A DNA stretch of 64,000 bases from Aphrophora alni (Eukaryota > Arthropoda > Insecta > Hemiptera > Aphrophoridae), in NCBI GenBank assembly GCA_963513935.1, contig OY740772.1, forward strand, positions 15,594,098 through 15,658,097, written 5' to 3'. The position numbers and the translations under genes are program-made. The notes under the pieces were generated by a model. That model ran no database searches. It saw nothing but the letters and a program-made list of their open reading frames with translations, and had not been told where the DNA came from. The number at the start of each line of letters is the position of its first letter. The first letter of the stretch is position 1. This document shows positions 34,465-49,200 of this stretch, in pieces.

Positions 34465-36549
34465 CAGTAGAACCTCATTTATCCGGACTAACTGGGACCG
34501 TAAGCAATTCGGATGATTGAAAATCCGGATGGTAAGAGAAAAATGAATAAAATCATAAACATTGAATATTCAACTTATCCCTTTTATTGAACTGCACAAA
34601 CACTAAACAAAACTTCTTAAAAACACACACATAGACTATTTACAGTATATTTTCCGCAGAAAAATTTATCTAACTTAGCTTGCTTTCCACTTGTATGCTA
34701 TTTATGCGCAGCATGGTCATAATTGTTTTACCATTATTAATTCTGCTGGAGTGGTGTAGGCCTGCCGCTCTAAATATGCCATGATATTGTCCAGCTGTAT
34801 CTTCATTCAAGATATTGATATAGCATCTGCGTGTGTAATTATCTGCTGCTCTGTGCTTCCTCCCTCCCCTCCTTCTCAGTATCCGTCTCCTGTGTAGAAT
34901 TTACCGCTGCAATGACCTCTTCATCTGTCATGACGCTGTACCCACGTCATTGTTGTCTTGCACCCATTCATCTACGTCTTGGATATTAACTTCTGAACAC
35001 CCTTATTTCTTTGCACAATTGTAGCAGTTCACAATCAGACACAGTTTGTTCACGTTTATCATTTCCTACACTGGGGGTTCATCATTTAAATTTTCTGGGA
35101 GTAAAGCTCCAGCTTCTTCGACGACTTGATTACTGTTTTTTCTGAGATTTGATCCAATGCATCAGCGACCATATACATTACATCCTTGATGTTGATTGAT
35201 TTCAGCAAATCGACATAATTTTCTTATTCAGGAAGTATTTTGGTCAAAAGTTCTTTGCTGTATACTCATTTGATGTTTTCAAGCACACCTTGGTCCATAT
35301 GTTGATATAGGGGGGAAGGGGTGACATTTGGTGGAAGAAATTTAACTTTGATGTCTCCTTTCACTAGCTCATGTTCAGACGGATGAGATGGTACGTTATC
35401 GACCAGCAAAATTGCTTTTTCAGGCAAGTTATTTTTTTAAGAAACTTTTTGACTAACAAAATCATCAAAAAACAAGTATTTGAAAATTAATCTGTCCATC
35501 CATGCACATTTTTGTTGTTACCTATACACAACCGGTAACAAATCAAGTTTTACATTTTTAAGTGCAAGAGGTTATTTTGACTTGCCTACAATAACAAGTG
35601 ATTACTTGAATTTCCTTGATGCATTGCTACAAGCCATCACAGTGAGCTTGTCTTTACATTTTTTATAACCTTTAGCTGCATCATCAACTTTACTCACTAA
35701 ACGTTTATTGGGTAACATATGGTAAAAAGTCCAGTTTTGTCTGTATTGAAACTTAGTCCAGTAACAAACATTCAGTCAAAACAAACTCTTTAAATTCTTT
35801 TTAAAATTTTTCACTCCCGTTGGTGAACACTGTGGTGAGTTTTCCATTGATCTAACCATCTTTGGCTGGCCGTAATACCCTGTCTGGGTTTTTAAGTTTT
35901 GCATTTAAATTAAGCACTTTTTGAGCAAAAATTGGTCCGGATATTGTAACTCCATGTTCGTGCTGGTTACTGTACCAAATAAACAATGCTTCATTTTTTG
36001 ACTTTTTTTATAGTCCCTCTAAACTGCCCTTGCTTATCAAAGTAAAACAAAAATCTTCTATTTGATTTCGGTTCTTTTTCCAGTTGGTGTTGAAGTACCA
36101 AATTCACTTGCAATGTTCTTTAAACTAACCCCTTTGTCCATCTGTTTAAAGCATCCAGTTTTTTGTCCAATGTTATGACAATCTTCTTTCTTTTTGACAC
36201 CATTTTGTAAACAACAACTTTAAATATCGCATTAGGGAGGCTAAATAACAGTACAGTACACTACACTGTACAGTACGCTGTACGTTAAATCATAATATGC
36301 ACACTACAAACAGCACTCAACAAAACTACAACAGTGACTGAGACTGACTGAACAGTGAACACTAATGACTGATGACAGTGACTGAGTGGTCTAGCCGTAC
36401 CTCCTCACTCAGGTTGCCTAACTCAATTTCTACTTGCGACTCATCACAATAACAAAGGCACAATCAGTAGGTTAGTGCTCGCCTACAGCAACATTAGGTA
36501 TCACAACATAATGAACCGAGCTTATGGAGACGGCTCAATATAGTGTATC
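34465..36549 (-). mobile_element. Tigger/pogo-type transposon, degenerate
   Basis: The left end CAGTAGAACCTCATTTATCC follows a TA dinucleotide, as expected for pogo/Tigger. The - strand from about 36200 reads MVSKRKKDCHNI, then GVSLKNIASEFG (CENP-B type N-terminal helix-turn-helix), later [13 protein letters not shown] and [19 protein letters not shown] (the LxDN and NxTxxxQPxDQG blocks of DDE_1). Many stops and frameshifts. The other end is placed near 36549 by a TA and a weak match only. Confidence 0.8.
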
Positions 36550-37054
36550 TACTCTATGTATTCCGTAATAAATCAATGTTTAACAACAGTAAGTAAAAGC
36601 ATTCAATAAATTTAATTTGGACCATCTTTTCTTTAAAAAACAAAACACTAAACGGTAATACTTTTAGTTAATTAATTAATAGTAATTAGTAAAACTTTTT
36701 TACTATTTTTTTCCCTTTTTTATATTTACCTGCATTAAAATTGAAAAAATCTTTCCACACTTTTGTAAAGTTATTATATTCAAAATTCCATAAAGTATGT
36801 TTGATTTAAACACTTGGAACTACTGTACGTTGGTGAAAATTTGAATATTCATAAAAATATTTATAAATCAGGACTCTTTATATATAATTATAAAGTAAAA
36901 AATGATTGAGAGTTATAAAAACAAAAGAAAATGGTTTTCATAGATTTATGTATAAAACTAATATTCCATGTATTTAAAAAATGAACATGTGAATCTTAAA
37001 ATTTAGGTCTTTAATATGTTCTTTTTTAAATCAATTTCACTATATTTAACTATA
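36550..37054. other. no recognised feature
   Basis: AT-rich sequence between the Tigger remnant and the ND-42 3' end. Confidence 0.35.
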
Positions 37055-37197
37055 TTAATATTAGTTTACATTACTTTATTGATTACAGGTTATTAAAATA
37101 ATACACACAGTTGTGTTATTAGATGAACTTTTATAATTTACGAGAATTTTTACATTTTATAAGAAATTGACTAAACACTTATAAACTAACTGTGTAG
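37055..37197 (-). other. ND-42: ND-42 3' UTR with AATAAA
   Basis: AATAAA on the - strand at 37080-37075, about 120 nt after the stop codon; cleavage expected shortly beyond. Confidence 0.65.
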
Positions 37198-37293
37198 TTA
37201 AAGATACAGCTTCTTTACGCTTTTAGTTTTTGTAAATATATTAGTATCACCTTGATCTGCATTGTATCCCTCCTGATATCTCATACCTGGAGC
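37198..37293 (-). CDS. ND-42: ND-42 coding exon 6 and stop
   Basis: Acceptor AG at 37295-37294. Encodes APGMRYQEGYNADQGDT and a short Lys-rich tail ending KKLYL, stop TAA at 37200-37198. Confidence 0.95.
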   Translation of the reverse strand, partial: APGMRYQEGYNADQGDTNIFTKTKSVKKLYL

Positions 37294-40200
37294 CTAAACA
37301 AACATAAATAATTACAGTTAAAATATTTAAGTACATAACTTAAATAAACTTGTAGGTAAAATGGAAAAAAAAGAAAAAATCTGTATAACGTATGTGGTAC
37401 AAATCTTACTTTTAAAAGGAAAGATTCTGTATGATTCACATATTCTCCGGACTATAATTTGTTAATGTTATCTACAACAACTGACAAAGCATGCTCAGTT
37501 TGGGTGATTAAAAAAAGTCATACTGATTTATACAAGAAAGACAAAATCATCTGGATTATATGAAGACTGTTTGGAAAATACCCTTCATTTTCGTTCAGTA
37601 TGAAAAAAAAGTAATTGTGGTAGTGGCACAACTCCTGCAGTGACACATTCAGTAGTTCAGTATGCAGCTAGAAGTGCAAGTGGAAAGGTCATGTGGATCA
37701 TTTGCCTTTCAAAACGTGTGCTGAACACAAAACCCTGTGAAATGCAAAGTGCGTATTAAGATATCTAATGGCAAAAAATTGTCAGTAGCAGGCATCCACT
37801 GTCAACTGTGTGCTGTATATGGTCAAACAATAATGAGTGAAGTTGTTGTGCATCAATCTTTCATCTGCTTATCGACCCAAGCGGTGATGCTTGGTTAGTC
37901 TGAGAAAAATCTCCAGTCCAAGAAAATCAACAGAAAAAAACATGTTGTGTGTGTGTGTGTGTGTACATATATACACACACACACACACTACACACAGACA
38001 AAGAAGCAACAAGAAATTTTACAAAAAGTAAGAAAATATAATAAAGACAATGGGAAAGAAGACTGACCTGAATGTCTGTACACCTGAAAAGATACAAATT
38101 TCATGGGTAAAAGAAGTGCATTGAGACAGAAGTTAGAATAGGAGAAGAAGAAATGGATAATAGAAACTAATAAAGAAAACCGAAATAACAAAGACAATTG
38201 GAAGAGGTAATTGCTGAGATGAAGTGAGAAGACGAAGGAGTTCTGGAGGAAGATAAAAATGTGGTTTTGTCATTTGTCAATGTAATCCTATAGTAGGCTA
38301 AAAACAAACAAATTAAATCTATAGTGTTGTCTATATATATTTTTTTTACGCCTATTGTAAAAAGGTTCACAAGCCACCATTTTATTTTTGACATTAAAAT
38401 ACAAACAAATTTTCACTAGTAGGCATACTTAAACGAAAGTGGTGATATTCCAAAAACTCTACGATCATAAAAAATATTATTATACCTCCATGAATATTAT
38501 AAATTAAAATTATAAAATGTTATAATTAGACAAAACACATTTCAAAAATGTACTTTGTTCTTCCATACAAATATATCCAAAAGCATAAAATACATTTCAC
38601 TTACAAAATACCATGTTTCCTCAAATAACTTTTCATCTTCTGCAGGCATTAGAAGTTCGGGGCAATCGTATCTTGGTACATTGAAATTTACCATCAACTG
38701 ATCTTTTTGGTCAGCATAACTAAAAAAGCAAATATAATACATCTTACAATAAATGGTGTAAAAACATTGCACAAACTTTCTCACTCATCATCTCCAAACC
38801 AAAATTATTGTCCTGATTTAAATTTCAATTCGGTAGTTGTCAAGAGATAATGAATCATGAACACCAACTTTCAAAATATACAAATTTGAGCCACACTAAT
38901 CTTCACTAAAATTTAAATTTGTAGCGTATATTTTGAGAAATGATGTATTTTATAACACTCCATCACAATTTTTTGTTTTATTTTACCAATAACTCATGAA
39001 AAGGCGTTTTTGGAGGGATGGTAACTAAAGGTTTTGTTTGTATTCATAAATACCCACCTGTCTATTTTATACAGTGTCCTATGAAAGTATGTTTGACTTG
39101 TCATGGAACAGTTGTTAATCCAATTTGATCAAAATTTTGCATGAATGTTGTAGATATGTAAAAGTATACAAAGGAATGTTAAAGTAGATCTAAACATGTT
39201 GGATGCAAACAAAATAAAGGCCATTTAAAATCAAATACAGTTTTGGGGTTAGTTAGATTATCTTATTTTTTTAAATGTTATTACATCAGAAATATTAGTA
39301 ATCCCATTCACTTTTAAGTTGGTAGTAAGGGAAAGAATAGAAAATACGAAAGAATAAAAAAAAAATCACTATTCAAATTGTAAACCATCTACTACTATGC
39401 ATTGATTATACCGATGAATGAAAGCTTCATTAGGCATGCTAAACAAAGTGTTGTAGGAGCTTAAGATTTTCATTTTGAATAATAATTGTCCAACTCCTCG
39501 TCTGTAGCCCTACCAAAAGAAGTCACTAACAGTTAGGTCTGCCAATCTTGGTCGTCATTCCATAATTCCTTCCCCCTTCCAATTCACCAATCAGCGAGTT
39601 CATTGTTCAAAAAATGTTTTCAAAGATTAGCATAGTCTGGATCGCTCCATGTGGAGATGCATGACTCCAAGATGTTGGGACTGTTAGGTGTTATAAAATT
39701 ATTATAAAAGTGTGTATGTGTTTTAACATGATTATTTACTTAGAATTATTTATTTTTTTACTACGTACTCTTAATCTCGGTGTTCAAATGATTAATAACC
39801 TGTAACTTCTGCCTTGGCTATTTTGTATAACACTTTTAGAGTCCACGAAATAAATAGGGCTTAAAACGATAAAAACAATCAAAACAATTAAAATATTTGA
39901 TATCTTAAAAACTAATGAATAGCGTGTGATGGAAGTGGATAAGTGATGGCAGAATATGATGGGTTATGTTTAAAAAAAAATTTAGTATCTATATTACTTA
40001 TGTTAATAAAAATTCTTTCATTCACAGTTGAGTTTGTTATTAGCCTTTAATGAATTTTAAGAGAATTGTAATTTTTGTTGGTCAATTTTGACTGGATAAA
40101 TTTGGTCTGATCGATGAATTTACAATGTTAAATAAATTCCTGGAGGGATAAATAAAGTTATATATTCCACTCACCAAAGGTTCTAAGCTAGCATTTTAGC

Positions 40201-43200
40201 TACTTAGCTGTTTATAATCACTAGACTATTATTTATAACACTGAATCTTCTTCCTAGATCTCAAAATGATGCTCCCTGTTTTGATGCTTTGAATAGAATG
40301 TTCCAAAGCTTTTTTCTTCTTCTTCACCATAGAGACTTCCTTTTCCTCCCAAGTGATAATTTGTCTTTATCTCTTTTTTTTTCCCTTCTCCTTAACTCGT
40401 TATGCCACATATAATATTAATCACTGTTCTTGTTGCACAAATTTTATTATATGGGGATACAAATTATGAATGCTATTTATAACTACTGTTAAATGGGTGA
40501 TTTTCATGTTATGCATGTATAATCTTACAACTTTGCTATTGTTTCAGTGTGGATTCATGTGTTGATTCAATATACAGCTTGTAGCTATTTTCACTCGTAG
40601 TATTCTCAGAAATGTTATGGAATAATACTACATTAACCTTCCCAAACTGTAATGTCTTTATTTTTCTTCAATTACATGAGGGTTGGTAATATTATAATAA
40701 TGTCGACTTACAAAGCCATTATGGTAAAATATTGATTAATCAGAAAACAATTCAAAGATGTCAGTCTCTTAATGTTCATTGACTTTAGAACACAACTCCA
40801 GTCTTCTGTCTGGGTTGTTTTTACAAAGTCCATGGGCAGATTGACTCTTGTAAAACTTCACTTTATAATGATCCTATGAACCGTCGATTTGGTCACACCG
40901 GTGTTTAAAGCCACTTTACTAATCAAATTTGGTTTAGCGGGAGATTGTAGCAAGTAAGAACAAACACTGTCTTCCATATCTATGACAGATAGCCGACTGT
41001 ATTTTCTCACTACACTTCCAGTATCCAGTAGTAGTGTTTTTCCACTCTGCTATTAATTTGTGTAATGGTGGTTCAATATCTGGATAAATATTAATAATGA
41101 TTGTCCATGAACAGCACATTACATTACTCTATTGAAAAAGTCATAATTCAAACAACAAAAAGAGGTTAATTAAAGAGAATAAATCGGTTTCATGGAGTAC
41201 AATTTGAAAACTACTGAACAAATGGCCCATAATAAACTTAACAGCTGTTTTTAAAATTAACATATAACTGTTAATGAAAATAACATGAACTATTTACCTC
41301 AAAACTGTTTTATTTTAAACCACAGCCAATTTGTTTGCATGTAAGATATTTACTTGAACATCGTGTGGTATACTTTTCGATGGATCTACAGTACTCATGC
41401 AAAATTTTAACCAAATCTATCTAAAAACATATTGCCCACAACAAGTCAAACATTAGAACACACTGTATAAAATAGACAAATAAATTAAACAAATTTGTTT
41501 GTACAAAGTGTTTTTGGTATCTATGAAATAACATATTATATGTTATATGGGTAATATACTCTGATATTTGTCATATTTTGTGCACATAAAATTAATACAC
41601 AACTTTTGAGAGTATGAATCCACTCTTTTTAAAAAGTAATAAATTAGGAAGAGATAAGGATAATACATCAGGGAAAAAATCACACATTAAAAATAATTAA
41701 AGCCTCATATATAAAACTAATGGTTATTTTTGAATTTATAGTTTGAGTACGGACGTAGAGTAGTAAACAATATTTTAAAATCAATAAATATCACAACTGG
41801 AGATGGGAGGAGGATTACATTTATAAGAAAACATGATGGTACCGTGATGCACATACTTGAAACTACTACTGCACTGTGAAGTAATTTCTTTCATTTATTA
41901 CTTTTGATGTAGACAAAACATTTTTTGTATTATAGGTGTCAAAATATTTATACTATGATACTAAAATATCATTAAAACATTGGAAATACATCTAAGCACA
42001 GTATAGTGTAATAAATAAAACCCAGCCAAAGATTAATTTCTTTAAGTAAACCTATAATTTTGATTCACCGACCATAAACAATGATAATCAAATCGTTAAA
42101 ATTTTTTATTCTCTTAGATGACCTGGCCTAGCCTAACCTTTCTTTCTCTTGTACAAACTAATTTAATACACTTCTTCACAACAAACATCTTAACTTCTTC
42201 ATTTTCGGAACATTAAAGTTTTAAGCATATATATTTTTTAACATAGGGGCAATTGAAAAATTACAAAGCACTAAAATTTAATATTTGAATTTTGAAAGAA
42301 TCTTAAAATTTGTTTATTGTATACTTACAGCATTCGCAGATCAGAATAAACTTGCTCTTTTTTAATATTCCAATCTCTCATCTTGGTATCATAAATGGTG
42401 TATTTATCAAAGTCTAATCGTTCGATATCTTCAATTACAACTTCAACATCACCACCATCTGTCCAATCATAGATAAGAAGTTCGGCGTGACCACTAAACA
42501 ATGTAAAGCAAGGTTAGTTAAACACTTAACTTACAAAAGTAATTCAAACTTAGTTTATACTAAAATTACACACAAAATAACAATTGCTTTCTCTACTAAA
42601 GAAGCTACAGTAAATCTTGCTCTTTGTTGGAAGCTTACATGAACTGACCATTATTTATATTTTATTTTATTTATTGACGTAGTTCTATCAAGTTTAAGTG
42701 GAAACCATTGAGAGAAAAACAGCATTACCGTTATGTAAATAATAATTTATTTAATGTTTTTGTAACCTTATGAAAGTCGAAACAGTTTTGAATTCTTACT
42801 TCTTATTTTTGCCTAGTTTTCCAGAATCCATTGCCCCCATGGCTATGTGTATCTCGAATGCCAATGCTGCCAATTACCAAACTTTGATTTTCTCAATTAT
42901 CTTTGATTGTCAATGGTTTGTCATGCATAAAATCATCTTGTTTATATTTGTCATTCACCCTATTTTTCGGGCTATTTTTGGTAAGAGGCATACAGATTCT
43001 TGCCGCCCTCTTTTCAAAAAGCTTGATATTTTAACTTTTCCATCAATTTATATTCTGAGTATTATCATGTATTCGAAGTTTCAAACAGAAGTACACAATA
43101 GCTAGATACATAGACACAATACAAGAAAAACACAATTTAACCATACCAAACAAAACATAAGCTTTCTCAAACTTCAAAGTCACCAGCAGTTTCTGGAGAC

Positions 43201-46200
43201 ATCTTACACAACTATCTTCTATATAAACTTAAAGCAATAACAGAGGAAAGAGCATATTTAATGAAATGTTAAGCTTCTTGAAGCAAGGCATTTTTTATTC
43301 AATAGAAGAATTCATGGGATTGCCATCTGTTGAATGATGGTGTTTTTCTTTTTTATAGGTCAGATATGTATTATATTATGAAAGTAATTTTTAGGAGTAA
43401 TAAATGTTTTAAATGTAAAAAGTAGTGACAAGGCTAATAATATCTCCTAACTGATAATAAAATAAATAAATAAATAAATTATGTTGTATGTTTTGTATAT
43501 TCAAATGTATTTATAATTAAGTGAATTTTTGTGATTGCTACAGTCTTTTTAAGTGCCTTGACATTTTGTTTGTTTGTTATTTATTGTTATTTTGCATTAA
43601 TTGACAAAATTTATACCTATTTTTAAAAATAATTTTGTAAAATTAATTGTTATGATTTTCATGTTAGGATCACATGATATGTTTCACACAATATTTGTAT
43701 TGTCAAAGGAGATTAATAAAATTGAATTGAATCCTATAGCGAGCAATATTTATTTAATTAAATTTAAGAATGATGGGTTCCATGGTATCTTCCTCTTTTC
43801 CACATCCTTGACGAGTGGTTAATCTATTAAAATTATATTTATTCAGATAAGCCTGAGTAAGCCAACAATCTGTCCGGTCTTGGTAGGGAAATAAAAGTGG
43901 CAAAAGCTCTTGGTGTTCCTTGATAAAAGGTCATCTCACTGGTGTAAATTGAACATTAAAGAGCGATCAGCCCGTAGTTACATCTCTCCACTCTTTGATC
44001 TAAATTTTCCTAATTTTTTTTTAACATTTCCAAGCATCCCACTGAGAGAAATCTGTATCAATGATGCAGGTCTTAGGTTCCTTGCCAGGTCGGCTAGGTC
44101 AACTGCCCTTTCATTTCCTGATATCCCACAGTAGCTGGGATATATACACATATCTTTCATTTTCAGATTTTCCAACATGTCATTCATTTCATTTATACAG
44201 AAGGAGAACAACTTGGATGGTCGTATATCATTGATTAATTGTAATGCTAATCTTGAATTTGAAAATATCCAGATTTTTGTTGAAGTTAAAGTGATGCAGT
44301 GAGTCAATGCTGCATTTATAGTAGAAGTTCAGCATTAGTGCAACATGAAGTGCTGCAAGGAAGTAAAAACTCCACACCCATTGTCTGATCAAGGAAGGCC
44401 ACCCTAGCACTCTCCCTATCTTTTCCAATGAATACACTGTAAATATACAGTGATAGTCGTTGTATGCGATTAATATTCTAGCAAGATTCGAGACAGAAGT
44501 TTTTTTCTTTTCCTGGAATTGTCAGAGGAACACTGATGCTTCTAATCAGTCAAGGTGGAGAGGAATTCCGAGGTAAACCTAGGAATGCAAGATAAGTATT
44601 GTTTTATGCTTAAGACATATTAATAAAACATCACACAGCAGTAACCGAGAAAGTTTTATAAAAGAGTTCAAATATAATTTTTCTCATACCTCATTGTCAC
44701 TGTTATATTTAATATGCCCTCTGGTGCTTAATTTAGAGAGTACAGATCTGGGAATCCCCAAGGAAACCTAGCTGGAAATACACTTTTTTTCCATGTAATC
44801 TTAGGTTAAATCCCTCTTACACCTTTCCTATCAGGTCTCTCTTGACTAACTTTTGTTCTTTTCCGATCCTGATGCTAGATGCTACTGAAGATTAGGTCTA
44901 TATTTTATGCTCTTTTCTTCCTTTTTTTTTATAGGGAAGATAGTACAGATGTTTATTGACTTTAAACTATGTATAATTTCATAGTGGAAGCACTTGGGGG
45001 TGGCTTTGCAACCAAGCATAAGTATTTAGTGTTCAATTGAAAAATAAAATTGAAAAAATGAAAGCCTAGTTTTTTTAGAGAATTGAATTTCATACTGATT
45101 GGTAGACATGTTTGTATGTAACTGTGAAACAAACAGGCACACAAATAAAGACGAATATGAAATGGTCGACTTCAAACAATAAAACCTCATTCGCTCGATC
45201 AACTAGATACACAATTTTTCAATGATACTGCATATCTTATTTCTATTTCTTGTGGAGGACAAAATTGTGGTTCAATTGGTAGAGCATGTACTTATCTTGC
45301 TGCAGTTTGCACTTGTAAATCATCATAGGTTATCAAGGTTCAAGTCTGGTTGATGATGTTGCACTTTTCTGTATGCTACCTACTCTCCTGTCTTCATTAG
45401 TCTACCATTCACTGTTTTTTTTGGATTACCAATAACTTCCGAATCAACAATTTTAAAGAGATGCAATCAATTAACATTGTAGAGGCTAGATATAAACAAA
45501 ATTTGATAAATCATTAGTGCTAATTTTGTGAAAATTAAATATTTCCGAAAAAAAAAATATGCCCACACCAAATGTGATCAAAATTGTTCCATTCGTCTGG
45601 CTTGAGAGGACAGACATACATCATTTAAGTCTACAATTATTGGACTTAAGGGATTTCAAATCATATGTGAGAAAATATAAAAGCCTGCTTAGAAAAAATT
45701 AAACTTTAAACAATATACACCATTTAACATAAATAAACCTTACCTAATTTCTTTGAGGTACTGACGCTTGTAAATATCCTCCATATTTGATAGAAACGAT
45801 TCTGTAAGTGCAATCCCATTAACTTCATGTGGCAAGTTCCTCTTCTTAATATTTTCCTGTACTTTAGACACAGGAATGTCAAGGTAGATGGAGAGATGTG
45901 GTTTAAGTAACTCGTGAATAGTGTGCCTCTTTAAGTCATTATACACACTTCTTGCTAAATATAATATAAAACAAAGAGCATATTATAACAGTCAAAATAA
46001 CCACATAGTAACTAAGTAAATTCAATGTTAATTTAGTAAATAAATATTAATATCTTATTGGTTTTTCTTACACATGCTCTGGGAAAGGCTTGGAAACTTT
46101 CGACATGAAAACTGTGTATTACATGACCTTTCTTTAGGAAATATTTGATAAATTGTTTTTTTAATAAAACACTAATTGCCCCGAAATGGCTTTATGATAA

Positions 46201-49200
46201 TAGGTACCCTCAAATAAGGCTAAATCAAGGCTGACTTGTTTCATGAGCTATTCAGAGACAAGCGTTGATTTCCTTGTCAATAGGACATAATTAAGTTTAG
46301 CAAGTAGGTGTTTTTATCCTAGTTTTCCATCTACCACCACGTTATAGCAAAGTTATCCCATAGGCAAACTAACCTTCATTACTATTACTTCACCAATCCA
46401 TACCTTAACATTGTAAATGATAGCAGAGCACAGTTACGATCCACGGACCTCTGAGTTAAGGGCCCAGCATGCTTCCATGTGCTGGAATTCATATGCAGTC
46501 CTCAACAATCAGTTACTGACTGATAAAATATTTGAAATACATTTAGGCAGTTAAAAAATAAAGTGTAAAGATAAAATTAAGGATTTTTGTTGTTTTTTCC
46601 TCTATTTCTTTTAAAACTTGTTTATATTATCATCTAGCTATAATAACAAGAAAATTGAACAAAGTACGAGGTACACCCAGAAAATAAGTTCCGTTTGGTA
46701 ATATAAACAAAACTAGTACAGATCCAGAAAAACTATTTATTGAAAAAATCTACAAACCTTAAACTATTTTTCTACATCACTTTATAGGCACTTGTCATAA
46801 GCGAGGCACAAGTTTTTGTATCCCTTCTTCATAAAACATTGCCAAACATGTTCTTTGAGCTCGTCACCAATGTTATCAATGTTGAAGTTTAGACCAGAAA
46901 GGAATGATTTCAGGTGAAAAGAAGAGATGGAAGTCATTAGGGGCGAGGTCAGGGCTGTATGGAGGATGGTGTCAAACTGGTCTCAGCCAAAGTCCTGTAA
47001 AAATTGTCATCTCCCGTTCCCAGAGTGAAGTCAGCCTTTGTCATGAATCAAAACAATACCATTTGTGAGCATTCCTTGGCACTTATTCTGTATTGCGGGA
47101 CCCAGGTTCCTAAGCATATCGTAGTAAACATTTACATTGATTGTTTTACCTCGCAGTAAAAAATTCACCAGTAGAATACCGTGTCTGTCTCAAAACATTT
47201 TTTACATGATTTGTTTAAGTTGTCAAGAATCGATTGTTGTTTTGATTCAGGGGTTTCATAAGTGACCCAAGTCTAACCCCCAGTCACTATGTTTGTTGTA
47301 ATGTGTCAAAAAATCAAGCAAAGTCTTCAGATGATGTTTCTTGTATTGCCCTGTAAAAGTTTTTGGTACCCAAAGAGCACGAAGTTTGCGGAAAAGCAGT
47401 TCCACATAAAAAATTTCAAGAAGAAGTGATCTTGAAATTTGCGAAAATTAAATAGAAAAAGTTAAGAAATTGTAAACTTACGGTTTTCCTTAATCTGCAT
47501 GAACCAACTAATATATTCAGGATGTTGGTAGTTATATCCACGAAACTTTTGAGGTACAATCTGTGAGTTCAAGGCAGTAATTTCGTAAAATGATTGATTT
47601 CCATAACTGTAACATCAGAGGTTTCATAGAATAATCTATATCAAGCAGAAGTTCTATGTGAGGAGAGATGAGAACTAGAAGCCCATGGGATCTTGCAACC
47701 AATTAGAGCTGAGTAAAGGTATCTGACTTACTTCAGCACTGTTTTTTAACTAGTCTACAGTAGATCGGTGACTCAAGTGAACTTGTATTTGGAGAAGAGG
47801 CCAGGACATGAAGAAAATTAACATTGTGTCTTTGTAAGTAGGATGATTTAACAAGTAAAGTAACAAGGAAATGAAAAATAAACAAACAGATAAAAAAATA
47901 AAATTCCAAGAAATATGGGTAACAGTTATTTGTCTTATAGAGGGAAAGGATGCTAAAATCTCCTGGGTTTGACAGGATGAAAAGCTGGGTCTGACAGTCT
48001 TTGTTAAGAAAAATATTTTGAAACATTGATGCAGATGAGCATAGCTCTGTGTATAAAGAGTTCAATCCAATGGTAACTGTAACAACCAAAATGCAAATCT
48101 ATTTGGACTCATAAATGTTAAAAAAAGGGCTAGAAATACCAAAAAAAGTATTAATTACAACATTTTGGTTGAAGGCAAAAAAAGCATTTAGTAGAATTGA
48201 TTTTCTGAGTATCTAACAAGGGAAAGGTGGAAATTTTTTGGTTTCCAAAAAACCAAGTGAGCATGTAAATATGAAAGTCACGAAAATAAGATAGACAGCA
48301 CAAGAATCTGTTAAGAAGTTTATGTCAATGGAATACACAGTGAAACACTGTTTTGATGAATATGTTGTGTTCAAAACTGGGTTACAATCCTGTATTTTCA
48401 GACGAATTCAAACAAATGTTTATGGAAGATTTTAATATCGGGTTCAAAGTCCCCAAAACAGACACATGTAAAGATTGTGATTCAATGAGAATTGATCAAG
48501 AATAGCCAGAAAAGACAAAATTAAGCTAAAATTAAGGATATTAGTAGAAACTTACAGACACATCACCTAAAGGCTGCTACTGGACAAAAATTCATTAAAG
48601 CTGAGCCCCAAAAATAAAGATACTCTTGTGTTCATTTGATTTTCAACCAGCTTTGCCCATCCCGAATGATCAACTAAACCTGCATTCTAAAAAAAAAAAG
48701 AGGTTTTTATTGTAACTTTAGCATTCACGACTGCTCCGCCAAAGTAAGGTAATTCTATTATTGGAACGAAGTTGCGTTTTTTAAACACTTTACTATGCAA
48801 AGACATATACTGTGATAAACAGTCATATCAGACAACTGCTGTGGGCAAAATAAGAATTGTCTATGATCTTACTTTAACTAAAGTTGTTGGCAAATGGCCG
48901 AGTAAAAAGTGTAAAACATGTCTTCCCAACAGTAGGACATACTATGTTACAATCGGATAGAAACTTTGGCAAGGTGGAAGAGTATGGGGAATGGGGAGGA
49001 AGGTTCGGAGGAATGGGGAGAGATCTTGAAGTGTACGGAGCCTCCTTTTAAAGTGTACAGAATACAGCAGAAAGATTTTCTTCAAGTTTCTTCAATGAGA
49101 ACATTTTTTTAGGACCTACAAAACTTTTATTAGTCTATGACCAAAAATTCCTTAAGAGTAACAAATGCTTATTTTGGGATGGGTGAAGAAATTTTCTATT

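Noticed and set aside
42770..42940. Start of an independent gene on the + strand
   Set aside because: Hydrophobic AT-rich reading that merely precedes the LINE C-terminal block in the same frame; no start context or homologue.
45268..45347. tRNA gene
   Set aside because: A and B boxes are present, but the sequence cannot form the acceptor and anticodon stems and continues into a LINE-type tail; better called a SINE.
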